Below, piece after piece: positions 15,633 through 23,926 of a stretch of DNA of 32,692 nt (position 1 is its first letter; the number at the start of each line of letters is the position of its first letter). The stretch is from Methylobacterium aquaticum (GTDB lineage: Bacteria > Pseudomonadota > Alphaproteobacteria > Rhizobiales > Beijerinckiaceae). The stretch is from assembly GCF_001043915.1 (NCBI RefSeq), contig NZ_LABX01000113.1, forward strand, positions 1 through 32,692, given 5' to 3'. Position numbers and translations under genes: made by a program. The notes below the pieces were generated by a model, which ran no database searches, was not told where the DNA came from, and saw only the letters and a list, made by a program, of their open reading frames with translations.

Positions 15633-17059
15633 TGAAGCGCCTGCTGACGATGCGCGACGCCATCGAAGACCCGGACGTGTTTGGCACCATCCTGTCGGGG
15701 GAGAGTTGGGACGCATGGCGAGCGCTTCTCATCGCGTCGCAGGGCGAGCCGCTGACCAACGACGAACGCGCCATCTTCACCACCCTCACCGGACGCGACA
15801 GGGAGCCCGTGGAGCCCGTCGAGGAGCTTTGGGCCATCGTGGGCCGGCGCGGCGGCAAAACCCGCGCTATGAGCGTCCTGGCGGCCTATTTCGCGGTGCT
15901 GGTTGACTGGTCCGAGGTGCTGGCGCCCGGTGAGCGCGGATCGCTCCCCCTCATGGCCGCGTCCACCTACCAGGCCACCAAGGCGTTCAGCTACATCGGC
16001 GGAATCTTCGAGCACGTTCCGGCCTTCCGGGATCACGAGATCAACCGCACGTCCGAGATGCTGAGCACGAACACGGGCGTGGACATCGAAGTCCGCCCGG
16101 CCAACTTCCGCACGGCCCGCGGCGGCACCCTAGTGGCCGCGCTCTGCGATGAGCTTGCCTTCTGGCGCAACGAGAACAGCAAGAACCCGGACAAGGAGAT
16201 CCTGGACGCGCTCCGGCCCGGTCTCGGCACGACCGGCGGCCCGCTCATCATCATCAGCAGCCCCTACGCCAAGCGAGGCGAACTGTACGGGGCCTATCGC
16301 AAGGACTTCGGCCAGAAGGGCGACCCGGCGGTGCTGATCGCAAAGGCGCCGAGCCGCACCCTCAACCCGAAGCTATCAGAGAAGGTCGTCGCCCGCGCCT
16401 ATGAGCGCGACTCGGCGTCCGCCAAGGCAGAGTACGGCGCCGAGTTCAGGGAGGATCTGGAAGACTTCGTATCGAGCGAGGTTGTAGACGCCTGCACCGC
16501 CTCCGGTGTGAGCGAGCTTCCGGCCGGCGAGCGGGTCAAATACTTCGCCTTTGTCGATCCGGCTGGCGGCTCCGGCCAGGACAGCATGACGCTTGCCATA
16601 GCACACGACGAGAAGGGCACTATCGTGGTCGACCGGGTGCTAGAGAAGGCGCCGCCGTTCTCGCCAGAGGCCACGGTCGAGGAATTCGCCCTGGTGCTCA
16701 AGTCCTACCGGGTCGGCGTGGTCGTGGGCGACCGATGGGGCGGCGAGTGGCCCCGCGAGGCATTCCGCAAGAACAATATTCGCTATGACTTGGCCGAAAT
16801 GTCCAAGTCAGAGATATATCAGGCTGCACTTCCCCGTCTAAACAGTAAGACCGTCCGACTTCTCGACATCGCAAGGCTCAAGTCGCAACTATGCAATCTT
16901 GAGCGCCGCACCTCGCGCGGCAGCCGGGACAGCATCGATCATCCGCCGGGCGAGCACGACGACGTTGCCAACGCCGTGTGCGGGGTGATCGCGCAGCCGC
17001 CCCGCGGTTTCCGGTACGGGATGCTCGACGTTGTGGCTCGCAACGAGATGATGACGTGA
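15632..17059 (+). CDS. terL: Phage terminase large subunit
   Basis: This 475-residue motor packages phage DNA into proheads. The N-terminal ATPase has Walker A VGRRGGKT (K76) and Walker B LVAALCDE (D173, E174). After it comes a coupling motif region (LIIISSPYAKRGELYGAYRKD). The C-terminal RNase-H-like nuclease shows FVDPAGGSGQDSMTLA (D309), VGDRWGGEW and HDDVANAVCG (H442, D443, D444). All key residues are present, so the enzyme looks functional. It follows the candidate small subunit and overlaps the next gene by GTGA. In a normal phage a portal gene would follow soon; here there is none. Confidence 0.93.
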   Translation: MKRLLTMRDAIEDPDVFGTILSGESWDAWRALLIASQGEPLTNDERAIFTTLTGRDREPVEPVEELWAIVGRRGGKTRAMSVLAAYFAVLVDWSEVLAPGERGSLPLMAASTYQATKAFSYIGGIFEHVPAFRDHEINRTSEMLSTNTGVDIEVRPANFRTARGGTLVAALCDELAFWRNENSKNPDKEILDALRPGLGTTGGPLIIISSPYAKRGELYGAYRKDFGQKGDPAVLIAKAPSRTLNPKLSEKVVARAYERDSASAKAEYGAEFREDLEDFVSSEVVDACTASGVSELPAGERVKYFAFVDPAGGSGQDSMTLAIAHDEKGTIVVDRVLEKAPPFSPEATVEEFALVLKSYRVGVVVGDRWGGEWPREAFRKNNIRYDLAEMSKSEIYQAALPRLNSKTVRLLDIARLKSQLCNLERRTSRGSRDSIDHPPGEHDDVANAVCGVIAQPPRGFRYGMLDVVARNEMMT

Positions 17060-17334
17060 GCAGGCCTCTCGTGCTCATCCCGTGGGACCGCGACGAGGCA
17101 ATCACGGTCACCCAAGCCGCCTACATCGCCAAGAAGACGACCGTGACCATGCGCGATTGGGCGGCCAAGCATCACATCGGCCGGCGCGTTGGCGGCGGTT
17201 CGTGGATGATTTCGCAACCCGCCTTGCTGATGCTTCTCGACGGTGACGACGCCGCGCTTGCGTCCTACCTCGGCGGCGATCGGTACGGCCCGGCTGTTCG
17301 GCCCTATTTCGTCCGTTGTGGGCTGCTGACATAA
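17056..17334 (+). CDS. Small helix-turn-helix (excisionase-like) protein
   Basis: I place the start at GTG 17056, which overlaps the terminase stop codon in GTGA, giving 92 residues. The segment EAITVTQAAYIAKKTTVTMRDWAAKHHIGRRVGGGSWMIS has the look of a MerR/excisionase-type helix-turn-helix with a wing (about residues 14-53). The C-terminal part (LLMLLDGDDAALASYLGGDR) is acidic. It sits in the place where phages usually carry the portal gene. It could control packaging genes or be a second excision factor; evidence is only fold-like similarity. Confidence 0.6.
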   Translation: MSRPLVLIPWDRDEAITVTQAAYIAKKTTVTMRDWAAKHHIGRRVGGGSWMISQPALLMLLDGDDAALASYLGGDRYGPAVRPYFVRCGLLT

Positions 17335-17452
17335 TCGCCGGAATAGACGGAAGCGAAAATATCGAAGATCCTGGCATGGTCACGGCGCGTCTGGCGCCTT
17401 TAGTCTACGCAGTGAGCCGGACAATCCGCCCGGCACAATCTGCGGGCTGCAA

Positions 17453-18310
17453 ATGCTTCTCACCGATGCCGCCGAAATCACCGGCACCCGCATGACGCGG
17501 GAGGGCTACTTAATCGCTGAGGCGCGGGTCGCCCGGATCGGGACGCAGGACTATGCAGGCGCCGAAGTAGGTCGCCCGGATCGGAGCGCTATCACCCTCT
17601 ACCGGCCGGCGGAGGAAGTCTTCCGGCGCGACAGCATGGCTAGCTTTGCGCACCGGCCCGTCACGGTCGGGCACCCGCCGGTCGCAGTAGGCGCCCCCAA
17701 CTGGAAACAGTACGCGGTGGGACAGATCGGCGACGATGTGACCAGGGACGGCGACTTCATCCGCGTCCCGATGATCGTGATGGACGGCGCCGCCATACAG
17801 GCCATCCGCAGCGGCACCCGTGAAATCAGCATGGGGTATAGCTCGGATTTAGAATTCCGTGACGGTATAGCGCCGAACGGCAAGCAATACCACGCGGTTC
17901 AACGAAACATCCGCATCAACCACGCGGCGATTGTCACCAAAGGGCGTGCCGGCTCTGAGTGCAGGATTGGCGATAGCCTCTCTCCTATCTTTGGCCTTCC
18001 ACTTACAGGAGTGAAGAAAATGGACATCAACGACGCCTTGGCCGGCTCAAGTCACCCGCGCGCCGCTGAATTCAGGATCAAGGCGATGTATGCCATCGGC
18101 GACATTAAGTCAGGCAACCGATCCAGCGTCGAGCAGGGCATTCGCAACTTGCGCGGCATCGCCGGAAATCTCCGCATGTACGCAGATGGCGCCTATGGCG
18201 GCGGGATCATCACCGACAGCGCTCGCACTGGCTCCAATCAGGCGGCCGAGTTCATCGACGGTCTCATCATGGACGGTGAGCGGGCGCTGATGGGCGGGGG
18301 TATTCGCTGA
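17453..18310 (+). CDS. DUF2213-type phage prohead protease-like protein with short unusual C-terminus
   Basis: This 285-residue protein matches the DUF2213 phage family in its first ~175 residues: YRPAEEVFRRDSMASFAHRP and VTVGHPP, then AIQAIRSGTREISMGYSSD, then INHAAIVTKGRAG. This group is thought to act as prohead maturation protease or scaffold. The C-terminal ~95 residues, after MDINDALAGSSHP, look unrelated and replace the usual long scaffold-like tail. The gene follows a 118-bp gap after the HTH gene, where portal genes are usually found. The ATG has only a weak ribosome binding site. Its stop codon overlaps the next start. The shape suggests a gene shortened or fused by deletion, though it is still an open frame. 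Confidence 0.75.
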   Translation: MLLTDAAEITGTRMTREGYLIAEARVARIGTQDYAGAEVGRPDRSAITLYRPAEEVFRRDSMASFAHRPVTVGHPPVAVGAPNWKQYAVGQIGDDVTRDGDFIRVPMIVMDGAAIQAIRSGTREISMGYSSDLEFRDGIAPNGKQYHAVQRNIRINHAAIVTKGRAGSECRIGDSLSPIFGLPLTGVKKMDINDALAGSSHPRAAEFRIKAMYAIGDIKSGNRSSVEQGIRNLRGIAGNLRMYADGAYGGGIITDSARTGSNQAAEFIDGLIMDGERALMGGGIR

Positions 18311-18900
18311 TGGCCGCGAACCTCTCCCTCGTGGAGGCGCAGCCCTCCCTCTCCGATCGCATCGCAGCGGCGCTGACTGAGGCCACGACTTCCGGCGCCG
18401 TCTCGAACCTGATGCGGGATGTGGACGCCGAGTTGAGCGCCACCGCCGCCCGCATGTCCCGGGTCGAGGTGCGCGCCCTGGACCCGCTGACCCCGGCCGA
18501 TGAGGTGGAGCAGGCGCAAGCCGACCTCATCAGCACCACCTTCGCGCAGAAGCGACTCAAGGCGGCCCGGGAACGTCTCGACGCCCGGTTCAAGGCGGTG
18601 AAGCGGTCGGAGGACGAGGCGGAAGCCCGCCGGGTCCACGATGCCGTGAAGGCCGAGCTAGACGCCTGCGCCGACCTACTCCGCAGCCGGTACGTCGCCC
18701 TCTGCACCGAGTTGGTCGAGATCGTGGAGCGGTGCGAGCGCGCCGACGCCGAACGCCGCAATCGGAAGATTTACGACCTTCACCGGCCGGAGTTTCTCGC
18801 CTTCGGTCTGTCGCACAACTATGACCAGTCCATGTTGGCATCCATGCTTCGCCTGCCGGACCTCACGGCTACCGGACGTGTCTTCTGGCCGAAGCCGTGA
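18310..18900 (+). CDS. Unknown phage protein with coiled-coil
   Basis: This 196-residue protein is not recognised. It has a long charged helical stretch (about residues 50-150, many Ala, Arg, Glu and Asp) that should form a coiled coil. It ends in an aromatic C-terminus (DLTATGRVFWPKP). It overlaps the protease gene by one base and lies 17 bp before the tape-measure gene, so it belongs to the morphogenesis operon. Candidate roles are a connector or tail chaperone, by position only. Confidence 0.6.
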   Translation: MAANLSLVEAQPSLSDRIAAALTEATTSGAVSNLMRDVDAELSATAARMSRVEVRALDPLTPADEVEQAQADLISTTFAQKRLKAARERLDARFKAVKRSEDEAEARRVHDAVKAELDACADLLRSRYVALCTELVEIVERCERADAERRNRKIYDLHRPEFLAFGLSHNYDQSMLASMLRLPDLTATGRVFWPKP

Positions 18901-18917
18901 TGTGAGCGAATAAACGC

Positions 18918-21554
18918 ATGGCCGCAGACCTCGCAGCGCTCGGGTTTTCGATCGATAGCAGCCCGATCAACCAAGCCAAGACCGCGCTAGATACGCTTAC
19001 TCCATCGGCCATACGGGCCGAACAGGCAGCCGCAGGCGTTGGAAGCGGTTTCGACAAAGCCGCGGCTGGTGCCGACAGAGCGCGTGATGCGTTGGGACGG
19101 TTCATCGCCAAGGGGGGCGAGGCTACTAAGGGACTGAACGAGAATGCGGCGGCGGCGGCCAAGGCTCAGCAAGCCTACGGTGCGGCCGGTGCGGCGATCG
19201 AGCAGATTATTCGGGCGCACGTGCAGTCCGAAGCTGCCCTGGGACGGTGGAATAAGACCGCCGTAGAGGCCGCAGCCGCATCTCAGCTTGCGGCACATCA
19301 GGTCCAGAATTTACGGGCGCAGTTCATTGACGTTGGCGTGTCGCTACAAGGTGGCATGAACCCGTTGACCGTGCTCATGCAACAGGGCCCGCAGATCGCG
19401 CAGGTCTTCGGCCCTGGCGTCGGCGTTCGCGGCATACTCGGCGGGGTAGTGACAGAGGTTCAACGGCTTGTGCCATTGTCTCTCGGCATCGCCGCAGGGG
19501 TGGTCGGCGGTATCGGGGCGATCGGTAAGGCGTACCTCGAATTTGACGCGAGCCAGAAAGCCGTCGCTGTCGGGCTCACCGGCCTGGGTCGGCAGAGCGG
19601 TATCGCGGCAGAGGAATTCGAGAAGATCGGCCGAGCGAGCACCCTGGCGACCGACAGCGCCACGCGGTACGCGACCGCATTCGCCAGCACCGGCAACGCG
19701 ACCCGCGAGACCCTGGCGACCGCCCTCAGCAGCACCCGGGACTTCGCGACCACCTTCGGCACGAACTTCGACGAGGCCGCGAAGATCCAGCAGGAGTTCT
19801 TCACGGACGGATCGGCGGCCTATGACAAGTATGCCGCCCGCCTCGGCACCTACAGCGCTACCACCAGCCGCCTCTTGCAGGATATGCAGAAGCAGGGGCG
19901 CGGCGGCGATGTCGTTCGGATGGCTTTGGACGAGATCAACCCGCGCCTTGCGAAGTACAACGATCTTGCAAGCTATGGCAGCAAGGCGACAAACTTCTTA
20001 AGCGATCAGTGGTCTAATTTCTGGTCCAACGTCAATCGGGGCGCCGGTGTCGCAATGGGCGACCCGCGACTCAACGTTACGCCGCAGCAGAGTGCTACCG
20101 CGGCCCTTGAGGGCGAGCTTGCGCGCCTGCGGAACGATCAAGAGCGGGCTGCGACGGTCGTTGTTGCGCAGAGCCGTGCGAACCGCCTCTTAGAAGTGAA
20201 CCCGGTTGAGCGGCAGGTAAGGCAAAGTCAGACCGAAGCCGGTCTCGGCCAGGGCGACAAGTACCAGAGCATTGACGAGCGGTTCGCGGGCGTGTTCGGC
20301 ACGGCCAGCCGCCCCGATCTAGGTTCTTACAGGAAAGAATTGGATCAGCGGCCGAACACGCCGTATTTCAACAACCAGACCCTCAAGGATGTGGCCGAGC
20401 GCGCCGAGCGCACGATGATCGCCACCCCTGACGAGCTTAGGGCGCAGGTTCGGCGCGGCGTCACGCAGTCAAACGACATCACGCAGGCCCGCGCCCTCAA
20501 CGATGTGTCGGAGCAGTCTACCCGCACACAGCAGGCGCAGGCGCAGGCCCTCGGCAAGAGTGCCGGCGAGGCGGAGCGGCTGACGACCCGCGCCAACCTT
20601 CTGAACCGCGCCACGGCTGACGGCATCCCGTTGAACGATGCGAACCGGCGCAGGATTGACGAAGTGTCGGCGGCGATCGGCCGGCAGCAGCAAGCCTACG
20701 TCGAGGCTGCGGCCTCCCGGGAGGTGCTGTTCCAGCGGTTGCAACTCAGCCGGACGCCGCAAGAGCAGATCGTCAGCGCTCAGGTCCGGCAGGTCTACGG
20801 CGACAACGCCGATAGCCCCGGCGCGCGGGCACTGGCGGAGCAGATCCGGCTCAACTCGTCCATCCGCGACACGCAAGCGGCGTGGTCGTCCCTGGCGCAG
20901 ATGGGAAGCGGCCTGATTGACCCGCTGCTAGACAGCACACGGTCGTGGAGCAGCGCCGTTGCGGATCTCGCCCGAAACTTCGGCAGGGCGGCCCTACAGG
21001 CGGCGCTGTTCGGCCAAGGCCCCTTCGCTGCCCTGGCAGGAACGCAAGGCGCTGGCGCCGGTCCTGGCGGCCTCCTAGGCATGGCGCTCGGGCCGATCGG
21101 GGCTGGCGGCAAGAACGGTGGCAGCGGCTTCCTGGGCTTCCTCGGGTTGGGCGGCGATGCCTCCAATGGCCTCGTGACCGGCGACGCCGCCGATTGGTTC
21201 GCCAACGGCGGCGTCATGACCAACAAGGGCGCCCTGCCGCTCAATCGGTACGCCATGGGTGGCGTCGCGAACTCGCCCCAGGTTGCGATCTTCGGCGAGG
21301 GGCGCGGCCCGGAAGCTTACGTTCCGTTGCCGGATGGCCGCAGCATCCCGGTCAGCATGAAGGGCACCGCGGCAAACCAAAATGCCCTGGCCTCGATGAC
21401 AGACGCTCGGTCCTACAGCTTCGATCTTCGTGGCTCGACCCTCACCGAGGCGCAGGTTCAGGTCGCGTTGACCCGCGCCATCGCTGCCAATAACCAGGAG
21501 CGTGACCGGACCCAATTCGAGCGGTCCGAGGCATTCCGACGGATGGCTGGCTGA
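18918..21554 (+). CDS. Phage tail length tape-measure protein
   Basis: At 878 residues this is the largest gene of the element. The N-terminal part (residues 1-120) is an Ala-rich helical region. Then comes MNPLTVLMQQGPQIAQVFGP (about 145-164), a hallmark of lambda-like tape measures. Next are a hydrophobic membrane-like segment (GILGGVVTEVQRLVPLSLGI and on, about 172-205) and a long Gln/Arg/Ala-rich coiled region. The C-terminal domain has GGVMTNKGALPLNRYAMGG and FGEGRGPEAYVPLPDGRSIPV, typical of siphophage tape measures. The protein sets tail length and is thought to enter the host membrane during DNA ejection. Here no tail tube or tail tip genes accompany it. Confidence 0.9.
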   Translation: MAADLAALGFSIDSSPINQAKTALDTLTPSAIRAEQAAAGVGSGFDKAAAGADRARDALGRFIAKGGEATKGLNENAAAAAKAQQAYGAAGAAIEQIIRAHVQSEAALGRWNKTAVEAAAASQLAAHQVQNLRAQFIDVGVSLQGGMNPLTVLMQQGPQIAQVFGPGVGVRGILGGVVTEVQRLVPLSLGIAAGVVGGIGAIGKAYLEFDASQKAVAVGLTGLGRQSGIAAEEFEKIGRASTLATDSATRYATAFASTGNATRETLATALSSTRDFATTFGTNFDEAAKIQQEFFTDGSAAYDKYAARLGTYSATTSRLLQDMQKQGRGGDVVRMALDEINPRLAKYNDLASYGSKATNFLSDQWSNFWSNVNRGAGVAMGDPRLNVTPQQSATAALEGELARLRNDQERAATVVVAQSRANRLLEVNPVERQVRQSQTEAGLGQGDKYQSIDERFAGVFGTASRPDLGSYRKELDQRPNTPYFNNQTLKDVAERAERTMIATPDELRAQVRRGVTQSNDITQARALNDVSEQSTRTQQAQAQALGKSAGEAERLTTRANLLNRATADGIPLNDANRRRIDEVSAAIGRQQQAYVEAAASREVLFQRLQLSRTPQEQIVSAQVRQVYGDNADSPGARALAEQIRLNSSIRDTQAAWSSLAQMGSGLIDPLLDSTRSWSSAVADLARNFGRAALQAALFGQGPFAALAGTQGAGAGPGGLLGMALGPIGAGGKNGGSGFLGFLGLGGDASNGLVTGDAADWFANGGVMTNKGALPLNRYAMGGVANSPQVAIFGEGRGPEAYVPLPDGRSIPVSMKGTAANQNALASMTDARSYSFDLRGSTLTEAQVQVALTRAIAANNQERDRTQFERSEAFRRMAG

Positions 21555-21853
21555 TGGCAAGCCCGCTTGATGAAGCCCGCCAGGAGGGCATTACCGCCGG
21601 ACGCGAATGGTTCGACGCCATCGTAAAGCCGCACCTGCTCCGACTCTCCGCCAGCGAGGATCAGGCTGTCTTTGCCGAAATGGAGGCCGCGGTCGAGAAG
21701 GAGATCCCGCGGCGCGTCGATGCCTGCGGTCAGGATCTCCTGCGATCTGGGATCTTGCGCGAGAAAGTCGAGGCATGGGCACAAGGCGTCGCTTTCGGCG
21801 CGGGCTTTCGTGCGAAGGAATTGGCGGCACAAAGCTCGGCCGCCAACGATTGA
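21554..21853 (+). CDS. Small unknown protein after tape measure
   Basis: This 99-residue helical, acidic protein is not recognised. It starts within the tape-measure stop codon (TGATG), so it is co-translated with it. A repeated hydrophobic pattern suggests helical bundles, with no signal or membrane segment. In complete phages a tail gene would stand here; homology cannot be judged by eye. Confidence 0.55.
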   Translation: MASPLDEARQEGITAGREWFDAIVKPHLLRLSASEDQAVFAEMEAAVEKEIPRRVDACGQDLLRSGILREKVEAWAQGVAFGAGFRAKELAAQSSAAND

Positions 21854-21859
21854 GGCTGG

Positions 21860-22291
21860 ATGAGTGCGCGGCAGAAAATTCGTGTTGCCCCGGAATGGGA
21901 GCCGGCGGCCAAGCTTGCCACACCGAAAAGTAACTTGCGGCGCGCAGCGTCCCGACCATATCCTCGTGGAATGATCGGCTTTGACCCCATGGCCAGCGAG
22001 CGACACCCCCGCTCCTACAAGATCGTGGTGTTCTTCGAACGCCGCGAGGACGGCGGCTTGCGCGCCTGGAGCGAACAGGTGCCTGGCTTCCTCCTGTCGC
22101 ATCGCAGCGCCGATGCCGTCCTATCCGACGTGCAGCCGGCCCTTGAGGGCATTCTATCCGCTCAACTCGGCTACGAGATCAAGACGACTCCGCTGCACGA
22201 CATTAAGGATGCTCTGACGGACTGCGGCGTTCTAGAACCGTCGCCCGAGCATATCCCCGACCACGTCGAGTACGCCGCCCTAGCTGCCTAA
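21860..22291 (+). CDS. HicB-like protein, possible antitoxin
   Basis: The frame starts at 21860 (143 residues). An internal start at 21972 or 21990 is also possible, since the first ~40 residues look non-conserved. From about residue 53 the protein has the HicB-like fold: YKIVVFFERREDGGLRAWSEQVPGFLLSH, then a conserved helix SADAVLSDVQPALEGIL. HicB antitoxins use this partial RNase-H fold to bind HicA. It is followed directly (TAA then ATG) by a 73-residue gene. The pairing points to a toxin-antitoxin-like module, but a HicA signature is not visible in the partner. Confidence 0.6.
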   Translation: MSARQKIRVAPEWEPAAKLATPKSNLRRAASRPYPRGMIGFDPMASERHPRSYKIVVFFERREDGGLRAWSEQVPGFLLSHRSADAVLSDVQPALEGILSAQLGYEIKTTPLHDIKDALTDCGVLEPSPEHIPDHVEYAALAA

Positions 22292-22513
22292 ATGATCCTT
22301 CGCTACCTGCCGCGCCCCCAATGGGAGGCGAAGCTTCGAAGCGCAGGATGTGCGCCCCTTGAAGGGAAGGGGCCGCTCAACACGGCCGAGTGGTGGAAAG
22401 GGCCTCGCGGCGTGTTCACGGTGCCTACTGAGGACGACGGAACTTGCGACTTCTGGGCGATCCAGCGCCTTGCGGATTGGCACGCGGGCCGGCTGTTTCA
22501 GCCGCCTGATTAA
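22292..22513 (+). CDS. Small unknown protein paired with HicB-like gene
   Basis: This 73-residue protein starts immediately after the stop of the HicB-like gene, with no spacer. It is rich in Trp (WEAKL, AEWWKGPRGVF, CDFWAIQRLADWHAG) with two Cys. It lacks the GSHH-type active-site motif of HicA toxins. It may be a diverged partner of the HicB-like protein or an unrelated small protein. It ends 108 bp before the convergent gene for the secreted protein. Confidence 0.6.
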   Translation: MILRYLPRPQWEAKLRSAGCAPLEGKGPLNTAEWWKGPRGVFTVPTEDDGTCDFWAIQRLADWHAGRLFQPPD

Positions 22514-22621
22514 GCTCAAAGATCAATGCGGCGGGGCCTGCCCCCAGCACTCGCTTACCCGCCTCCACCGCCGGCGATCTAGGCTTAAGCTACAGCACCA
22601 ACGGGCCGATGCAGACTATGG

Positions 22622-23086
22622 TCAAAGACCGCTAGCGCCGCCGCGAGCAGCCAGCTCTCGATAAATCAGCACACAATCATTGCCGTTAGGAACAAATCGG
22701 ACAACATTGTTGCTTTTGCGATCATCCCATTTGTAGGCGCCGAACCGCCGCGGCTCTGGATCAGACTCCCCATATTTTGAAATCAGGGTTCTCTCAATCG
22801 AAGGACAGTCGGTACCATCTACCGGATGAAGTGCTACGATTGCGAGGCCCTTGCTCCCTTGGAACTCAAAATGTGCGTTAAACGCAAATGGTCCAGACTG
22901 GAAAGGCGCCGCTAGCTCGACTTGATAAGTTTCATTGCTATATTTTGAGGAGTAGGGCTGAGCTTTCCCTTTAGAGGCTTTTGCAACTTGCGCTACGCTC
23001 ATTCCCCATTTTGTGTACTGCCAATCCGCTTTTGCGGAACTAGCGCTCATCGCGCATGTAATAGACAGTAGAAAAATGGTTCGCAT
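22622..23086 (-). CDS. Secreted protein of unknown function (cargo)
   Basis: This 154-residue protein has a signal peptide (MRTIFLLSITCAMSASSAKA, cleavage near residue 20). The mature protein begins with WQYTKWGMSVAQV, a pattern seen in small periplasmic proteins of proteobacteria, and holds two Cys that could form a disulphide. It is transcribed against the phage genes and is clearly AT-richer than the chromosome, so it looks like an independent cargo (moron) gene carrying a trait for the lysogen. Its function is unknown. The ribosome binding site is weak. Confidence 0.65.
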   Translation of the reverse strand: MRTIFLLSITCAMSASSAKADWQYTKWGMSVAQVAKASKGKAQPYSSKYSNETYQVELAAPFQSGPFAFNAHFEFQGSKGLAIVALHPVDGTDCPSIERTLISKYGESDPEPRRFGAYKWDDRKSNNVVRFVPNGNDCVLIYRELAARGGASGL

Positions 23087-23150
23087 GATCAGCCTCTAAA
23101 TCTTAAGCATGTATGCTCAGGCTTATGCTATGCCCTGAGCCACTGCCAAG

Positions 23151-23351
23151 TTATTTCAAATAGCCCTTCGCCTTCAGATGCTCCGCCAGCGCCTCGCGGA
23201 TCGCCTCTGGCCGCGAGGGTTTCGGATCTGGCTGGTCTGCGATCCAGGCGTCGAGAGATGCGTCGAGCTCGGGATAGAGCCGCAGGCCGATGGCCTTGCC
23301 GATCCCGGTTGGCGGGCGACCCCGTGGTTTTCTGCTATCGGCTATTGACAT
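23151..23351 (-). CDS. Ribbon-helix-helix repressor
   Basis: I place the start at ATG 23351, giving 66 residues; the longer frame to 23420 would cross the operator repeat. The protein begins with a basic GRPPTG segment. It continues with the ribbon-helix-helix core AIGLRLYPELDASLDAWIAD, then PSRPEAIREALAEHLKAKG. This fold acts as a dimeric DNA-binding repressor of Arc/CopG type. A perfect 11-bp inverted repeat centred on its start codon is the likely operator. It is divergent from the four-gene cluster at 23444, which it may control together with itself. Confidence 0.8.
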   Translation of the reverse strand: MSIADSRKPRGRPPTGIGKAIGLRLYPELDASLDAWIADQPDPKPSRPEAIREALAEHLKAKGYLK

Positions 23352-23372
23352 GTGGTTTGATGATAGCAGAAA
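23329..23372. promoter_or_regulatory. Inverted-repeat operator of the ribbon-helix-helix gene
   Basis: TTTCTGCTATC (23329-23339) and GATAGCAGAAA (23362-23372) are perfect reverse complements, and the centre falls on the start codon of the repressor gene. A TTGACA hexamer (23345-23350, plus strand) lies inside the repeat and may be the -35 box of the divergent operon. Binding here would block both directions. Confidence 0.6.
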
Positions 23373-23443
23373 TGTGCGAGCCGGCCAAGAGCTTGCACCC
23401 TCCTGGCCGGCCCTAACCACACACGTCCTTGGAGCGACGTCCC

Positions 23444-23926
23444 ATGGCTACCCGTCATTCTACAGCACCGGCCCGCGCCGGTGAACGCTCCCGCTTGTCC
23501 TCCACACAGGTCGGACCCGTCACGATCGCGCTCCGCACCATGCGGCAGCCCGAGCCAGAAGCTCCCGCCCTGGTGGCCTTGCGCCAGGGCCTTGAGACTT
23601 TCTTCGCCGATGCCGGCTTGGCCACCGATCTGTCCGTCCAGATGGACGTGGAGCGTCACCGCATCCACGAGCTGCGCGAGGCGATTGCAGACCGCATCGA
23701 GGCCGACATCGCCTTGCTCGACGCCCTCGACGGCGACTCCGATCTTGAAGACGGTTGCGACGCGGAGTTGAGCCTGTGCGGCACGTTCGTGTCGTCGCCG
23801 AGCCCGGAGGACCGGGAGGACGCCGGCGACAACGGCATCGGCGATGCGGACGGGCTGCAAGAGCAGTTGATCCGCTACAAGCGCCTCTGCCGCGCGCTCC
23901 GGGGTGAGGAGGCGCGTCATGGCTGA
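23444..23926 (+). CDS. Unknown acidic protein, first gene of a divergent cluster
   Basis: The start is ATG 23444, with GGAG 9 nt upstream, giving 160 residues. The protein is not recognised. The N-terminus is basic; the middle is helical (DVERHRIHELREAIADRIEAD); a very acidic stretch follows (DGDSDLEDGCDAE and on), then a basic helix (LQEQLIRYKRLCRALRGEEA). It opens a run of four overlapping plus-strand genes divergent from the ribbon-helix-helix repressor. No membrane or signal segment is seen. Confidence 0.65.
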   Translation: MATRHSTAPARAGERSRLSSTQVGPVTIALRTMRQPEPEAPALVALRQGLETFFADAGLATDLSVQMDVERHRIHELREAIADRIEADIALLDALDGDSDLEDGCDAELSLCGTFVSSPSPEDREDAGDNGIGDADGLQEQLIRYKRLCRALRGEEARHG

